Origin: Cristatella mucedo
Lineage: Eukaryota; Bryozoa; Phylactolaemata; Cristatellidae
Assembly (NCBI GenBank): GCA_009760855.2
Contig: WPIO01000068.1
Span: forward strand, 1,139,501 to 1,203,500
Length of the DNA: 64,000 nucleotides
Direction: 5' to 3'
Shown here: one piece after another, positions 21,291 to 63,512 of the stretch
Layout: every line of letters starts with the position of its first letter
Numbering within the stretch: the stretch's first letter is position 1
The notes under the pieces: generated by a model
What the model was told of the DNA's origin: nothing
Databases searched by the model: none
Seen by the model: only the letters and a program-made list of their open reading frames with translations
Program-made: the position numbers and the translations under genes

Positions 21291-21594
21291 ACCTCGCTGT
21301 GTCAGAAGACAGCCGATCCTCTGCGGTTCAAACGGGAAAGAGCGTTGCAGTCGCCTCGCGGCAGCTGCCTTCGCTACTAATAGTAGATCTACAGCAAATA
21401 TATGTGCACGATGCGCTTGCAAGCCCTGTTGATTTGAGTCGGCTAGTCCAAAACCGATCGGTCATCGCTTCGACATCGTGGCATACCCTAACCAGTTCCC
21501 CGTATTTATCAGCATTAGAACCCCAACGAAGTGAAATTGTATCTTACTCGAAAGTGGCACGCGACAGCCGACACATTAGGAGGGGAAAATTATT

Positions 21595-22045
21595 AGGGTC
21601 CATGGAAGAAGATATCACTTTAATGCTAACGATACTCAGCTGTATTTGTCATTCAAACCGTCGGAATCTGCTGCAGCAAATGATAAACTGAATGCTTGCC
21701 TTGCCGACCAACATTCGATACTGGATGTCAGAAAATTTCTTGAAACTAAATGACGATGCAACTGAACTGCTGCTCATAGGACACCCTAAGCGTATGGCTG
21801 GATTAGAAGGCTTTGCTCTTCTAATAGGTGAAGCTGTTGTGCGACCATCACCACGTGCTCGAAAGTTTGGCGATGTTTTCGACAGCTGCCTAAATTTTAA
21901 AAGCTTCATTCGGAAGACTACTTCTGCAGCTTGCCATTATGTCCGATCCCTATCTAAGATAAGGAGCTGTCTTCCATGGTGGCATGAAATTCAGTCTATT
22001 GGCTATCGAATGGGCACTAAAACCAGCTTAATAATACAAAAAATG
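21595..22045 (+). mobile_element. LINE B, RT palm fragment
   Basis: Contains the palm region (gctaacgatactcagctgta, corresponding to DDTQLY with a changed residue) and then the frame with NFLKLNDDATELLLIG and LEGFALLIGEAVVRPSP. This is the standard region after the palm in L2-clade elements. Its aatgcttgccttgccgac site is the uninterrupted counterpart of the SINE1 insertion site at 63505-63705. A 140-codon frame (21692-22114) survives but covers only the post-palm part. Confidence 0.75.
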
Positions 22046-22371
22046 GTAAGCTTTTGGCAGAGCGCCCCAAGAGAACTTAAGGTTAAGTTCAGGCGCTTCA
22101 CTACTGAATGCTAGATAAGCAACAACCAATGGCTAATAGTTAATGAGAAGCAAGGTATCATGCTTATATATGCATGCAAAAAACTCATAACTAGCCCCTG
22201 ATTAGTTGGACCCCGGTTAGTAGCATGCCGTCAATAATGCAAAAGTAAGCAAAGCACAGAGATAAAAGATATGCTGTCTTTGAGCATTCCTAACCAAACT
22301 GACCGTATCACTCACTTTCTCTTTGCGAATTGTGGAGAAAAATAAATAAAAACATACAACTATCCATTAAC
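22046..22371. other. No gene recognised
   Basis: Short AT-rich stretch between LINE B and SINE1; nothing recognised. Confidence 0.4.
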
Positions 22372-22537
22372 AATACTAGCTGATTTAACAGCCTCATTTT
22401 ATAGTGGCAAAAGGGCCAGAACCGCTATCACCACCGCTTGCAGTTGGCAATATTGAATCGCCTAGTGCAAGATTCGAACCCGCGACCTCGATCGTGAAGA
22501 GCGACCACCTTACCTCCATGGCTATCACAACCTAATA
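22372..22537 (-). mobile_element. SINE1
   Basis: The minus strand reads the head (gtgatagccatggaggtaagg), box B gcgggttcgaatcttgc, gcaagcggtgg and gaggctgttaaatcagctag. Full order, moderate divergence. Confidence 0.8.
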
Positions 22538-22561
22538 AAAACAACCAAAAACGATCAATGA

Positions 22562-22562
22562 A

Positions 22563-22594
<32 letters not shown>

Positions 22595-22626
22595 AGAGAG
22601 AGAGAGAGCGTGTTTGTGTGTGTGTT
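22562..22626. repeat. (GA)n and (GT)n microsatellite
   Basis: About 46 bases of GA repeat with a few GGGA interruptions, followed by a short GT repeat. Confidence 0.95.
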
Positions 22627-22752
22627 GCCAAACCGATCAAGAGTTCGCATCGGTGCTTCGTAGAAGCAAGCTGCTATTGCCACCACCCATCCGCTCCTGC
22701 AAGGGATGTTCCACTTTAATAGAAGCCGTGCTGAGCTATGCACGTGCACCAA

Positions 22753-23065
22753 TCTAGTTGCACTCAACGCATCTTCAAAACTTGGGCAAAATTAACGCCC
22801 GGCAGGCCTTCATCTGGGGCCTTCACGCTGGCAAGCGTCGGCTAGAAATAGCTACTTCTACTCGAGCTGAGCCTCGTTTACGTTGTCGGTCTTTGGTGCA
22901 TACGTCGCCGTGACTTTGGAGTCGGTCCAAGACCGATGAAGATAACGCCGACAAAAGACCAATGAGCTGCGAGCGATTTTACTTCTTGGCCGCGGCCGAC
23001 GGAAGATCGGCGGAAGCCAGGAACGAACGGCCGCGGGTGTGCTTTCTTCACCGCTTTGAACGGCA
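22753..23065 (+). repeat. 5' terminal direct repeat of Gypsy element
   Basis: Shares with 26863-27160 a long similar run from tctagttg to ctttgaacggca, including the identical block actttggagtcggtccaaga. The repeat ends in CA, as LTRs usually do. It contains a ccaatgag word. The two copies differ by many substitutions and an insertion, so the element is old. Confidence 0.75.
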
Positions 23066-23124
23066 TGCCCACGGTAGGGCAAGCATGGGCCTACGTGGAA
23101 CAGGTGCCACTATGGTAAGCCCTA

Positions 23125-23310
23125 GTGAGCAACTCCTGGCATCCAAGTTCCAGCGCCTTTGTGACATGGTGGCTTGAATCAAGAGAAGTTTCGACCAGTC
23201 CTAGGGGTAGTCGAGGTGGGCGACCGGACGATGTCTATACCCACGATAGATGGCCGACTTGTCGACAATGCATGCAGCCTGGCCATATAGAGTGGCAGTG
23301 CAGGCAGTGA
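23125..23310 (+). pseudogene. Gag nucleocapsid remnant (zinc knuckle)
   Basis: A 61-codon frame ends in a CX2CX4HX4C zinc knuckle (CRQC, H, C; about 23262-23304). This is the usual nucleocapsid motif near the end of Gypsy gag. The matrix and capsid parts are absent, so only the C-terminal end of gag remains. Confidence 0.65.
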
Positions 23311-23419
23311 AAGCACGCGAAGCAGACCGGCCACGTGGCTTCCACGTGCTGCTCCCCCCCCCCCGAGCAATAACCCATGCTTGGGCTGCTGGTGTCACAC
23401 GGCCCCCCCCCCGGGGAAA

Positions 23420-24481
23420 ACTCAATCCAGACGGATCACGAGCTGACCGAGAGCAAATTTGTATTGATGACGTATTGGTCTTTTCGCGGAGCTTTGAGGA
23501 GCATCTTGTTCGGCTTGGGGAGGTTCTTGATAGGATGAGGGAAAATGGTCTCAAGGTCAAACCCTCAAAATGCCACTTCCGCCAGGGACAAAGTGCGTTA
23601 TCGGGGGGGGGGGGGCACATATTGTCCGTGGAAGGCATATTACCAGATCCTGAGAATGTGGACAAGATTGTGCATTACCCACCACCCAGGGATGCCCATG
23701 GTGTCACGCAGTTCCTTGTACTGGCCTCCTACTACCGCCGGGGTTTGCGAAAATCACTGTGCCACTAAACAACCTGCCTCAGAAGGGTGAGTGCTTCGTG
23801 TGGTTGGGGGAATTCGAGCGTTCCTTCAAGGATCTCAGCGACCGGCTGTGTGCCAAGCCAGTTCTTAGGTACCCAGACTTTGCTGCACCATTTGTACTTA
23901 GTATGGATGCCAGTGGTACTGCTCTAGGGGCCGTTCTCGGGCAAGTGGCAGATGTGAAGGAGCACGTCGTGGCCTATTTCAGCCGAATTCCGAACAAGGC
24001 CCAACGTAATTATTCCACTGTTGAGCGGGAGAGGCATTAGCCATCGTAGTGAGTGAGTGAGCCACTGGTGAGCCACTTTCAAGGGTACCTTTGTGGTCAC
24101 CGGTTCTCTGTCCTGACTTACCACCAGCCTTTGGTGTGGGTTCTTAAAGGGAATCGTGAATCTCGGCGCTTAATTAAGTGGACCTTGGAGCAGCAGAAAT
24201 ACGATATGGAGGTGAAATATCGTTGTGGAAAGACTAATGCCAATGTGGATACGCTGTCACGTTTGCAGCAGCCCGCTCCTGTTGGCATCGTAGGCACTGT
24301 CGTTGCAGACGAGGCTGACCCTGTGTACATGAGGAATATGCAGTTGGACAATCCATTACAGCGCTGCCTAATGAATTCGTTGCAGGTGAACGATGTCGGA
24401 CGATGCACACACGAGCATAGACAATACGTAGACGATAATCGCTCGTTCTGCTCCCGAACGGGTGTCTCTATCGGGCCGTAG
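23420..24481 (+). pseudogene. Gypsy pol remnant: RT C-terminus and RNase H
   Basis: The frame from 23250 reads the RT palm as IDDVLVFS (about 23461-23484) and the RT thumb/connection region up to 23768. It then shifts to another frame (23759-24040), where RNase H starts with the catalytic DASGTALGAVL block (about 23904-23937). After a break near 24040 a third frame (24053-24481) gives the end of RNase H and the tether region (IKWTLEQQKYDMEVKY and DTLSRLQ). The N-terminal fingers of RT are missing. Confidence 0.8.
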
Positions 24482-24529
24482 TCGGCAGGTGCCGTAAGCA
24501 GCTGGTGGTACCTGCTGCCCTGCGGCTGC

Positions 24530-25600
24530 ATGTGAAGCAGGAGTGCCACGACAGTCTATTCGGAGCACATTTGGGCACCCGGAAGACCCCGAGCCGCATG
24601 CAGGAGCGATCCTTCTGACCAGGCATGGCAGAAGACATCGCGTTGTACGTAAGGATGTGCATTGCATGCCACTCAGAAAAGTGGCCCAGGCAATGGGCGA
24701 AAGTGCCTCTGAAGAGCATCCCGGTGGAACGACATTGGCAACGAATTGCCATGGACATAGTGAAGCTGCCACTAACTTCGTCAGGAAACCGGTACGTGCT
24801 AGTGATGACCGACTGCTTCACCAAGTGGCCCGAGGCTAGAGCAGTTCCGGACTAGACGGCACTGACCTACGCCAAAGTCTTCATGGAAGGCATTGTCTGC
24901 TGGCACGGTGTTCCCGATCAGGTCCTCTCTGACCGTGGGGCCAACTTTATGTCTCGAATGCTCGAGCGGTGTGTCGATGTGTCGCATGATGTCTATCCAC
25001 CGATTGCACACATCGCCATATCACCCGCAGACTGATGGGCTAGTAGAGCGCTTTAATGGCACGCTTGAAGAGATGCTTTCCATGTGTGCCAGTAGCAATC
25101 AGCGTGATTGGAACTTGTACATACCGTACGTGCTGTTTGCCTACCGAACTTGCTTTCACGAGCCGACTCGCTGCAGCCTATTTTTCATGAACCACGGGCG
25201 GGAGGCTCGTTTGCCAATAGACCTAGTGTTGCCTGTGGACGAGCCGTGTGAAGCCGGGGATGACTATGTGCAGACCATGCAGGATAAGCTTGTCGCAGCA
25301 TGGAACGTAGCAAGGCAGAACATTCAGGCTGCTCAGGCCAAGCAAAAGCGGCAGTACGACCGTACTGCCACAGAACCCGCGTTGAAGGTCGGTGACTATG
25401 TGTACGTGTATACGCCCAGGCCTCGGAGGGGTCTTTCACTAAAGTTGCAGCACCTGTGGCAGGGTCCTCTTCTTAACGTGGACCGTACAGAAACGAACGT
25501 CCGAGTTGTGGACGAAGACGACACTGCTGGCACACCTTGCACAGTACATATCAACCTCTGCAAACCAGCGACAGGCACAGGACAACAGGACTGCTGCCTG
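24530..25600 (+). pseudogene. Gypsy pol remnant: integrase
   Basis: Parts of the HHCC zinc-binding domain appear first (MCIACHSEKW at about 24655). The core follows, with the DDE triad spread over different frames: D at 24754-24756 (AMDIVKLP), D at 24931-24933 (LSDRGANF) and E at 25046-25048 (TDGLVERFNG). A stop lies at 24853-24855 and a frameshift near 25000. A C-terminal GPL module (LWQGPLLNVDRT, about 25455-25490) ends the domain. It cannot encode an active integrase as it stands. Confidence 0.85.
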
Positions 25601-26833
25601 CTGACTCGGAGGACGAGCTTCCCACAACAAGCACTTCTGATGAGGGAGATGGAGGGGAAAGTAATGAGGATCAGCCACCAGCCACTGCAGATCACGCTGA
25701 CGAGGACCAGGCCGAGCCGACGACGACACCTCCACTCGACCACGACCTAATACTCGGAGTTGGACCAGCTACTGCCTTGCTAAGCGATCAGGCTAATGCA
25801 GGCCCGGTGAGTTTTCGCGGCAAAGCGCGCCAGCTGAAGCCCAACCCCTGTTTTACAGACTTTGTGTAGAATTTGTATGTTCTGTGGCAGGCGAAAGGCG
25901 GAACAGTTAGTGCTGTGTTTTTTCTTTTTCTTGTGATTTTAGGTCGATGTCACCCCGACTCCGGTCAACGTGCATTGTGGATCATTTGGGACTTCCGATG
26001 GACAGCAACCGTCTGGCCGCCTCTTGAGTATGATGCCCACAGAGAGGGCAGCGACCTCTAGCTTGCCAGAAGCGACTACGCCTCGTGAACTGGACTTTGT
26101 CGTACACCTTCGAGAAAATTTTAGATTAGTGATGCTGGTAGCGTGGTAATAGATTTGTAATCGTGGTTACTCGGCGTGTCAGGCTGAGCCGCCACTGTAC
26201 ATGTGGAGCCTCTGTGGTAGTTGGACGACATGCCCACAGAGTGGACAGTTGCAGATGCGCACAAGGGATGCATCTTCCCCCGGATGGTGACATGTGTACC
26301 CTAGTGTAGGCAGAGCCACCGACATTCGATATGTCGGGCTAGGCGTCGCCTTGCCCCGGAAGGGCAAAGCCACGGGTCATCTCCCAAAGGTCCGAGGACC
26401 GGAACTCGAGACAGCGTGCTCACCCTCTTTCGGTTGAAGCTCTCGACGGCTGTGCACATCTGCTCCGTCTATCCCACAGTACTCGGCTATCCGGGTCTTG
26501 GACGGCGTACGCTTGTACTGGTGCGACAGAGTCCTGCGACGGTGTGACTGGAACCCGACTGAGAACTAACACGTTTGTTCACGCTTGCGGCTTCATCTCA
26601 CACCCTTGTAGTATACTTTACCTTGTATAGGACCTTCCCCCATGGACTTGTTTAGTTTCATCCTTTATATAGCATATTCGTGTGTATTATGTAAAGTGTT
26701 GTGTAACCGGTCGATCACCCGTGAAGCGCTGCTGCCGGAGGGCCCCACGTAACGACCAAGAACGGACATAGATAGTAGGGGGCCGTAGTGGGAATAGGCT
26801 AGCACCCGTGAACTCGGATACATTATTTTTATT

Positions 26834-26859
26834 GTGTGTGTGTGTGTGTGTGTGTGTGT
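26834..26859. repeat. (GT)n microsatellite
   Basis: Perfect GT dinucleotide run just before the 3' terminal repeat. Confidence 0.95.
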
Positions 26860-26862
26860 CAG

Positions 26863-27160
26863 TCTAGTTGTACTCGACGCATTTTCAAAAATTGGGCAAA
26901 ATTAACGCCCTGTAGGCTTTTGTCTGGGGCCTTCACGCTCGCAAGCATACTTCTACTCGAGCTGAGCCTCGTTTACATTGTCGGTCTTTAGCGAATACGT
27001 CGCCGTGACTTTGGAGTCGGTCCAAGACCGATGAAGATAACGCCGGCAGACGACCAATGAGCTGCGCGCGGTTTTACCTCTTGGCCGCGGCCGACGCAAG
27101 ATCGGCGGAAGCCAGGAACGAACGGCCGAGGGTTCGCCTTCTTTACCGCTTTGAACGGCA
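26863..27160 (+). repeat. 3' terminal direct repeat of Gypsy element
   Basis: Partner of 22753-23065. The purine-rich tract tagtagggggccg at 26773-26785 could be a polypurine tract; if so, the LTR begins about 80 bases further left than the similarity and the microsatellite lies inside it. Confidence 0.75.
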
Positions 27161-28864
27161 CGCTGGGGCGACGTGACCGGTGAAGTCGCCGATGCGTTCT
27201 ACGAGAGTCGCTGTTTAGCGAAAATTGCGAGCTCTTAACTTGGGAATCGGAGCGTGGGCGGCGGGCAACAGAGGCAATCGCACACGGCGGCCGCGAACTT
27301 CGAGTCGCCGGGAGTAGAATAGCGGAGGGCCAGCGCCTACCTTGCAACGATGCGATCTTCCCGCGACCACTCTGAGGTACAGTAGAAGCTATTCGGCAGC
27401 TATGCGATAGGCGAACAGATTGTGTACATTTTCTACAAGGAGGAATACCGCAGCAGGATTTATGCACGACCGACCGACCGACGGCGCCGAAGAGGCAAAC
27501 GGCGTACGCTGACTTTCGCGTCGGTGTTTCCTGGCGCTGCTTGTTTACGTTTTGTTGCGCAGAACGTGAATGATAAATATATGTTTCCAGAGAAAAATTA
27601 AAAGGTGCAGACTTCGCATGGATATTACAGTCAGTCAGTCTAGATCAGGCCTCGAATGCTGCCCGACGACACCGAGGCGGCCTCGGTCGAAGCTCACCTA
27701 GACCAGGCGTTCTGGCCACGAGGCCGCGTTGTTCCTGCCCCGACATGCAATGTCCCACTTAAAACCCAGTACCGTACATTCGCTATCGCCCCGCGGACGG
27801 GTCCATTTCATCTCCGAGTAAGCAAGCAGAGGCGGTGAAAAGCTTTACTAACGCTTTCGCCCGCCGAGGCGTTCAAGGTCGCGGGTGGGGGGGCAGGATG
27901 GGGCTGATGGGAATGACAATGCCTGCAGTAAAGCCTCTGTCCACTCGCCATTGCTTAAGTGCGACGAGAAATTTAAAGCAAATAATCGAACGTTTGTTAG
28001 TTCAAATGCATGGAGACAGTGGTTGTCTCGACAGGCGTACATCCATGCCGCGACTCGAACTATGGCGCGCGCGCAGCCGTCTAACCTGACTTCCGGTCGG
28101 TTGCGGGGCCTTTGTAATATGGCGACCCAACTCGACTTAAACCACCTCCGAACGACTTTCTAACTTATTCAGCGCTTGCTAATATCCGGCTATCCTGAAC
28201 TATTCAAAAGGTATGTTTTTAAGAATTGATGGTGTGCTGCATAGCCTGCAGGCCCTGACTGCAGTGAGTGACTTGGCCTCAGCTGAATTGACAGCGGTGA
28301 GCGCCTTGGTGCAGAACGCCGCGAGCCGCCGGTCTGATGGCCGAGTTGGCGAGGACCTAATTGCGGAGTAGAATGGGATACACTTTATCCTGACTCGTCC
28401 CATAGTTTTCCGGTGCAGATGCATGCGCAGGACAATTTGGGCACCGTCCAAATTATGATCTGGTCCTTTGCAAATAGGCAGGCAGGTGTGCATACATTTC
28501 CGAACCGGGATTCTCGACTATCATCACGTTATTCAACTTCGGGAACGAACCAATATTAAATTTCCTAGAGGCAAGAGCCAGGCTGACTGCACTTTCCGCG
28601 TCTAGAATTTGTAACTGCGTAGCCAGTAGCTGAGCGGTTCGCCGCTCGTTCACCTCGCCGTGCAGTGCTCCCGTTTTGGCATGTCATTATTTGGCATGCT
28701 CCTGTCCGTAACGTCTCCTCCGATGGCTCGGATCGTGTTTCGTAAGGTCTAAGCGCCCTAGCGAGCCGGCGGGGTTTTGTTTGGTCAGTCGTGCTGCCAT
28801 TGTAGATTTGTGGCGTCACGGAGCATTTAGTTTCGTCCTGGTGTTAAGTAAAAGCAGAGGTCAG
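27161..28864. other. GC-rich region upstream of PPP4R3
   Basis: About 1.7 kb, CpG-rich in 27640-28120, without a recognised coding frame or repeat. It lies 1.2-2.1 kb upstream of the PPP4R3 start codon and could hold its promoter and a noncoding first exon, but I see no TATA box or other decisive signal. Confidence 0.35.
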
Positions 28865-28992
28865 CCGATGCGACAGCCTCGTTTCTGTAGCAGCAGAAGA
28901 GCCTCAGCTTGAAGGGGTCAATAGATAGATTGACTGCCTCTGCAGGACTCGAACCCTCGACCTCGGTCATGTAGTGCTAGCTGCACACTCGG
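28865..28992 (-). mobile_element. SINE1
   Basis: The minus strand reads acatgaccgaggtcgagggt, box B agggttcgagtcctgcag, then the shortened body gaggctcttctgctgct and acagaaacgaggct. It looks truncated in the 3' body. Confidence 0.65.
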
Positions 28993-29061
28993 TTTCAGCC
29001 CCAGGCATGTACAACGAATGCAGCAATCTGGCTTCGGTGAAGAAACTTGACCACTGCTTGT

Positions 29062-29250
29062 AATATGATTGTCAACTGTGTTAGGCCAAGAGCAAGGTGC
29101 TCGCACTTCGCGACCCAGGTCGCAGGTTTGAGTCCTGCTTGCAGCAGCCAATCTGTGATTGTTCCACTGCAAGTGGAGGTGGTGGTTATCGCCGAGTTTG
29201 TCTTTCTGCTATTTAAATGAGGCTGTTGAATCAGTCATCCTTACTTTTTT
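29062..29250 (+). mobile_element. SINE1-related, adjacent to PPP4R3 start codon
   Basis: Head gttaggccaagagcaaggtg, box B-like caggtttgagtcctgc, cactgcaagtggaggtggtggttatcgcc and gaggctgttgaatcag. It ends about 70 bases before the PPP4R3 ATG in the same orientation, so it may be part of the 5' UTR or of the last 5' intron. Confidence 0.7.
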
Positions 29251-29319
29251 TACGTTATCGTTCCGAGAATCTCACTTAGTTTCGTCGTTCAGGCCACCAT
29301 CAGTGGACGCGATGCTGTA

Positions 29320-60258
<30,939 letters not shown>

Positions 60259-61285
60259 GCCGCCGCCACGTGACCACGAAGCCGCGGCGGCCGCCGTTGC
60301 GCGCCCACTCCCGCACAGCTGCGTGGCCGAGCCGGAGAGAACCGGTGCCTGCAGCATGTCGACGTCACACTGCAGGCACGCCCGAGCGGATGTGGATGCA
60401 GCTCGCCGGGCACGTGCAGCCGCCACGGCTGCACGTGTTTCAGCTGCAGTCGCTTGCAGTCGCATGATCTCACCGTGGACCCGACGTGGCCATCGTGGAG
60501 CAGGCGAGACGCCGACGAGATTGGCTTCGCCTGGCTGCGCACGGGACTCGGCAGGGCGGTTCCTCGTTGAGGAGGAGCCAGCACTGCCTTCCTGCTGCAG
60601 CCAGTGCCGTAATCTCTTTGTCGGCGCGTCGTCATCGTTGTCGTCGTTGTCGCATGCCCATCAGCCCGTGACCAGGCTCGGTCGGCTTTTGGTGACAGGC
60701 CTTTTGGTCTCAAGAAGCTGCCATTGTTAACCTGGTGATGTGCCGCCGTGTGGCTGTCTTTGGTGGACGCTCGTTTGCACTCGTTGTCGCAGTAGCCCGC
60801 ATGTACATTTTTAGCTGCATTGATGCTGTCTAGCAATGTCTAACCTGCAACTGCCTGGGCAGATGACTCGTGGTAGACTCAGGAGCACTCTCGTGCTCCA
60901 GCCGGATGACGGCCAGCTTGTTGATCACGTTGCGGTCAGGTCAGCAGTCGTGTGCATACATACTAGAGCACCGCGGATTTTTACCGTGAAATGCCATGTG
61001 GCGCGTTTTCAGCTGAGGAGTTTTTTGGGCCTCGCACGTCGGTAGGACCTGCCTCAGTCAGCCAGTAGCCAGCTTTTGTTATAAGAAGCTGGTGCCCGTT
61101 AGATAACAGCAGCAAGAAGACAACGAAAGGAGAAACCAGTCAGGCACCGTTCACGGCCAAGGATCGATCACACATGCTGGTGCTTGGTCTAGGTTCGTGA
61201 AAGTGGAATACCTGCCATTTTCTGCCAGGGTGAAAACACAGCTGTCGTGTATATCGCGGTTAATAAAAAAAAGTGCGACTTGAGT
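60259..61285 (+). other. PPP4R3 3' UTR (predicted)
   Basis: After the stop there are only unsupported frames. The first good AATAAA is at 61262-61267, giving a 3' UTR of about 1 kb. GC-rich at first. Actual cleavage site unproven. Confidence 0.5.
61262..61267 (+). terminator. Candidate polyadenylation signal of PPP4R3
   Basis: The canonical AATAAA, first after the stop codon, lies in an A-rich context that could also be a retroposed tail. Confidence 0.5.
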
Positions 61286-61589
61286 GTGGCTGACCTTTTT
61301 GAATTGCTCCGGTACCTAGCCAAAGGCATTGTTGGTGCTCCACGGCATGTGGCAGGGAGGTCTAAACCCTGCTGCTAGCAAGCTTTGTACAATTCGGCTG
61401 TCGCCAAAGACCGCGCTAACTCCATCGCATTAATGACGTCCCATCGTTAACAAAGCAAGCGCCCCTTGATTAATCTGCGAAGTTAGACCTTATTGACTAA
61501 TAATTGTAATATATATATATTATGTATAGCAGAGAACTTCAACTCTTACTATGGGCTTCACGTGTGCTGGTAAGAAAACGTGATCAAAC

Positions 61590-61910
61590 GGTTAGTAGTT
61601 AAATGCAGTGTTAGTTGGGGTATGGATGTCGTGACGACAGTAGGAACGGAGTTCCTGGATTTGAGACCATACGAACTAACAGTTTGGTCTTTAATGATTA
61701 GAGCTTCGTACGAGGTTTAGCCAAACGACTCGATTCAACAAAGCTGGTGGCGAGACGCCTACCCTGGTGGCCGGAAGTAGTTCTGATTGTCAGGCTGGAG
61801 CCAGAGAATGATGGTACCTATTGGTGAGGGACAACCCTTAAAAAAGTGTGCTGCTGGATTGGGAGCCAGTGGAGGTCAGCTGGAAGTGGTGTGATGTGGT
61901 AACCACGTCG
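61590..61910 (-). mobile_element. LINE A-like, old fragment
   Basis: The minus strand follows gatgtcgtgacgacagtagg, ccatacgaactaacag, tcgtacgaggtttagccaaa, caggctggagccagagaatg and gccagtggaggtcagctgg in LINE A order. Frame lost. Confidence 0.65.
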
Positions 61911-62164
61911 GTCAGTTTCTTCCGTTCCGTACAGCCATCTATGGGTGAGCTTGTATGTATGTACAAGTGTATGCTTATCTACCCGTCGCTCCGAGATGAC
62001 TTGAGTGGGGTTTAAGCAGGAGAGTCGTCTTTGGCGAACTCTAGTCTAGTTGGCTTTCGGTGCGCATGCGGGAGACAACAGGCTTCATCGCACACAAAAA
62101 AGAGAAAGTGAGAAGCAGAGCTGAGCCAGAAGAGCAGTTTATTTAGTGTGTAGCACAGAAGAAG

Positions 62165-62475
62165 CAGCTCAGAACGTGCAGCAGTTGAACTGGATATGAA
62201 GGAGCCAAGCCTTGGTAGGCAAGTGCAGTCGGCCAGCGTAAGAGTAATGCTCTTTTATCAGTTGATTAAACGGGAGCCGTCGCAGCTCCTTCAGCAAAGG
62301 AGACGCGTGGCTGAACCTCTCGGATTTGATGACTAGCCTTGCAGCAACTAGCTGCCTCGGCTCAATGGCTTTTTTCGGTAGCCCAACCAAAACGAAATTT
62401 CAATACTCCCGCCTACCGAACCAGTAGGGAGTGATTAAGACTTGTTGCAAGTTACTGTGATAGACAGACGCTATT
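62165..62475 (-). mobile_element. LINE B fragment
   Basis: The minus strand reads the LINE B C-terminal region (AIEPRQLVAARLVIKS and then HASPLLKELRRLPFNQLI), a 73-codon frame. Related to the fragment at 1-90. Confidence 0.7.
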
Positions 62476-62519
62476 CTTAAACAAAGGATTGAACGTGATG
62501 GCTAGCTGCTGAAGCTCGA

Positions 62520-63512
62520 TTTTAAATTTGTTAAGCGTCAATCACTGTGCCAGTCAGACTCAAGACAGATTTATAAGGCGGTAAACATTTTGCTGGCCAA
62601 TACTCAAGAGGTCTCATATTAACGGCTCGGCCGGAGAATTTTCAGCCTTCACTGAAAAGCTGTACATAAATGCCTCCATAAAGCCCCCTCCCACTAAAGC
62701 AATTGATGAATCGCAGAATGTGACCTTCCTTACAAGATTTTCCTATGTGTCTTCTTGCAATGTGGCTTACCTTAATAAGGTTCAGTAAAAAGAGCTCGTC
62801 TTCTGAAGAACATGTACCATCATTTCTGCGGTCTTCACAGGCAGACAAACTTAGCTCAGCCGTAACAGAGATCTGGAAAAAGGGCTTGCTTGTACCTTTA
62901 AATCGGCCGTCGTTAGACCGATACTTAAAAAAACCATCCTTAGATACAGTGCAATCCTTACAAGCTGTCGCCCAGTTTTCATTATTTTTTCAGATTCTTG
63001 AAAAATTGCCTCTAAGTAGCTGGTAGCACACATTGAACAGAATTATACTTCTGAAAAGTTTCAAGCGGCAGCACTCCACTGAAACAGCTCTCCTCCGTGT
63101 AACCAATAACATCCTGTGTAGCAAAGGTGACGGGAATGTCACAACTCTAACGCGGCTAGATCTCTCAGCTGTCTTCGAAACCATTGATCACGATATCCTA
63201 CTTGAACGATTGAGAACAACGATCGGCCTTGCAGATGGGTCACTGGAATGGTTTAAATCATACTCGTCCGATCGTTTTCAATTCATGTCGCGTAGGGGTC
63301 AGGTCTCATCCACCAGAATAATCACCAGTGGAGTCTCACAAGAGTCCGCCCTCGGTCCATTACTGTTCTCCATATGCATGTACTCAACCTCTGGGAAAAG
63401 TGATTCAGTCCCATAGAATGGCTTTCACTTTTATGCTGATGATAATCCGCTGTAATTGTCATTGAAACCATCCGAGTCTGCCCCAGCAACTGAAAAACCG
63501 AATGCTTGCCTT
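62520..63512 (+). mobile_element. LINE B, upstream region and RT, part 1
   Basis: Starts with the pre-RT region (FSAFTEKLY in one frame) and the VVRPILKKPSLD-like block. From 63033 a 127-codon frame has HSTETALLRVTNNILC, LDLSAVFETIDHDILLERLR and GVSQESALGPLLFS. The palm follows (tatgctgatgataatccgct). Broken by frameshifts and interrupted by a SINE1 at 63513. Confidence 0.8.

Larger units (their letters stand above)
22753..27160 (+). mobile_element. Ty3/Gypsy LTR retrotransposon, defective
   Basis: Two direct repeats of about 300 bases (22753-23065 and 26863-27160) flank a 3.8 kb interior. The interior holds a gag-type zinc knuckle, the C-terminal part of RT, RNase H and integrase in Gypsy order (RT-RH-IN). 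The gag body, protease and N-terminal RT are missing between about 23310 and 23450. Several stops and frameshifts interrupt pol, and homopolymer G or C runs (23350-23365, 23404-23413, 23607-23616) may be the site of some of them. The repeats may be only part of longer LTRs. The element lies 2 kb upstream of PPP4R3 in the same orientation. I see no envelope gene. Confidence 0.85.

Noticed and set aside
21299-21691. 130-codon plus-strand frame before the LINE B palm
   Set aside because: Starts outside recognisable LINE sequence and only its end overlaps LINE B (out of the RT frame); not convincing as protein.
25537-25869. Possible envelope gene of the Gypsy element
   Set aside because: The acidic, Pro/Thr-rich frame after integrase has no signal peptide, no transmembrane segment and no cysteine pattern; it looks like the degraded pol C-terminus.
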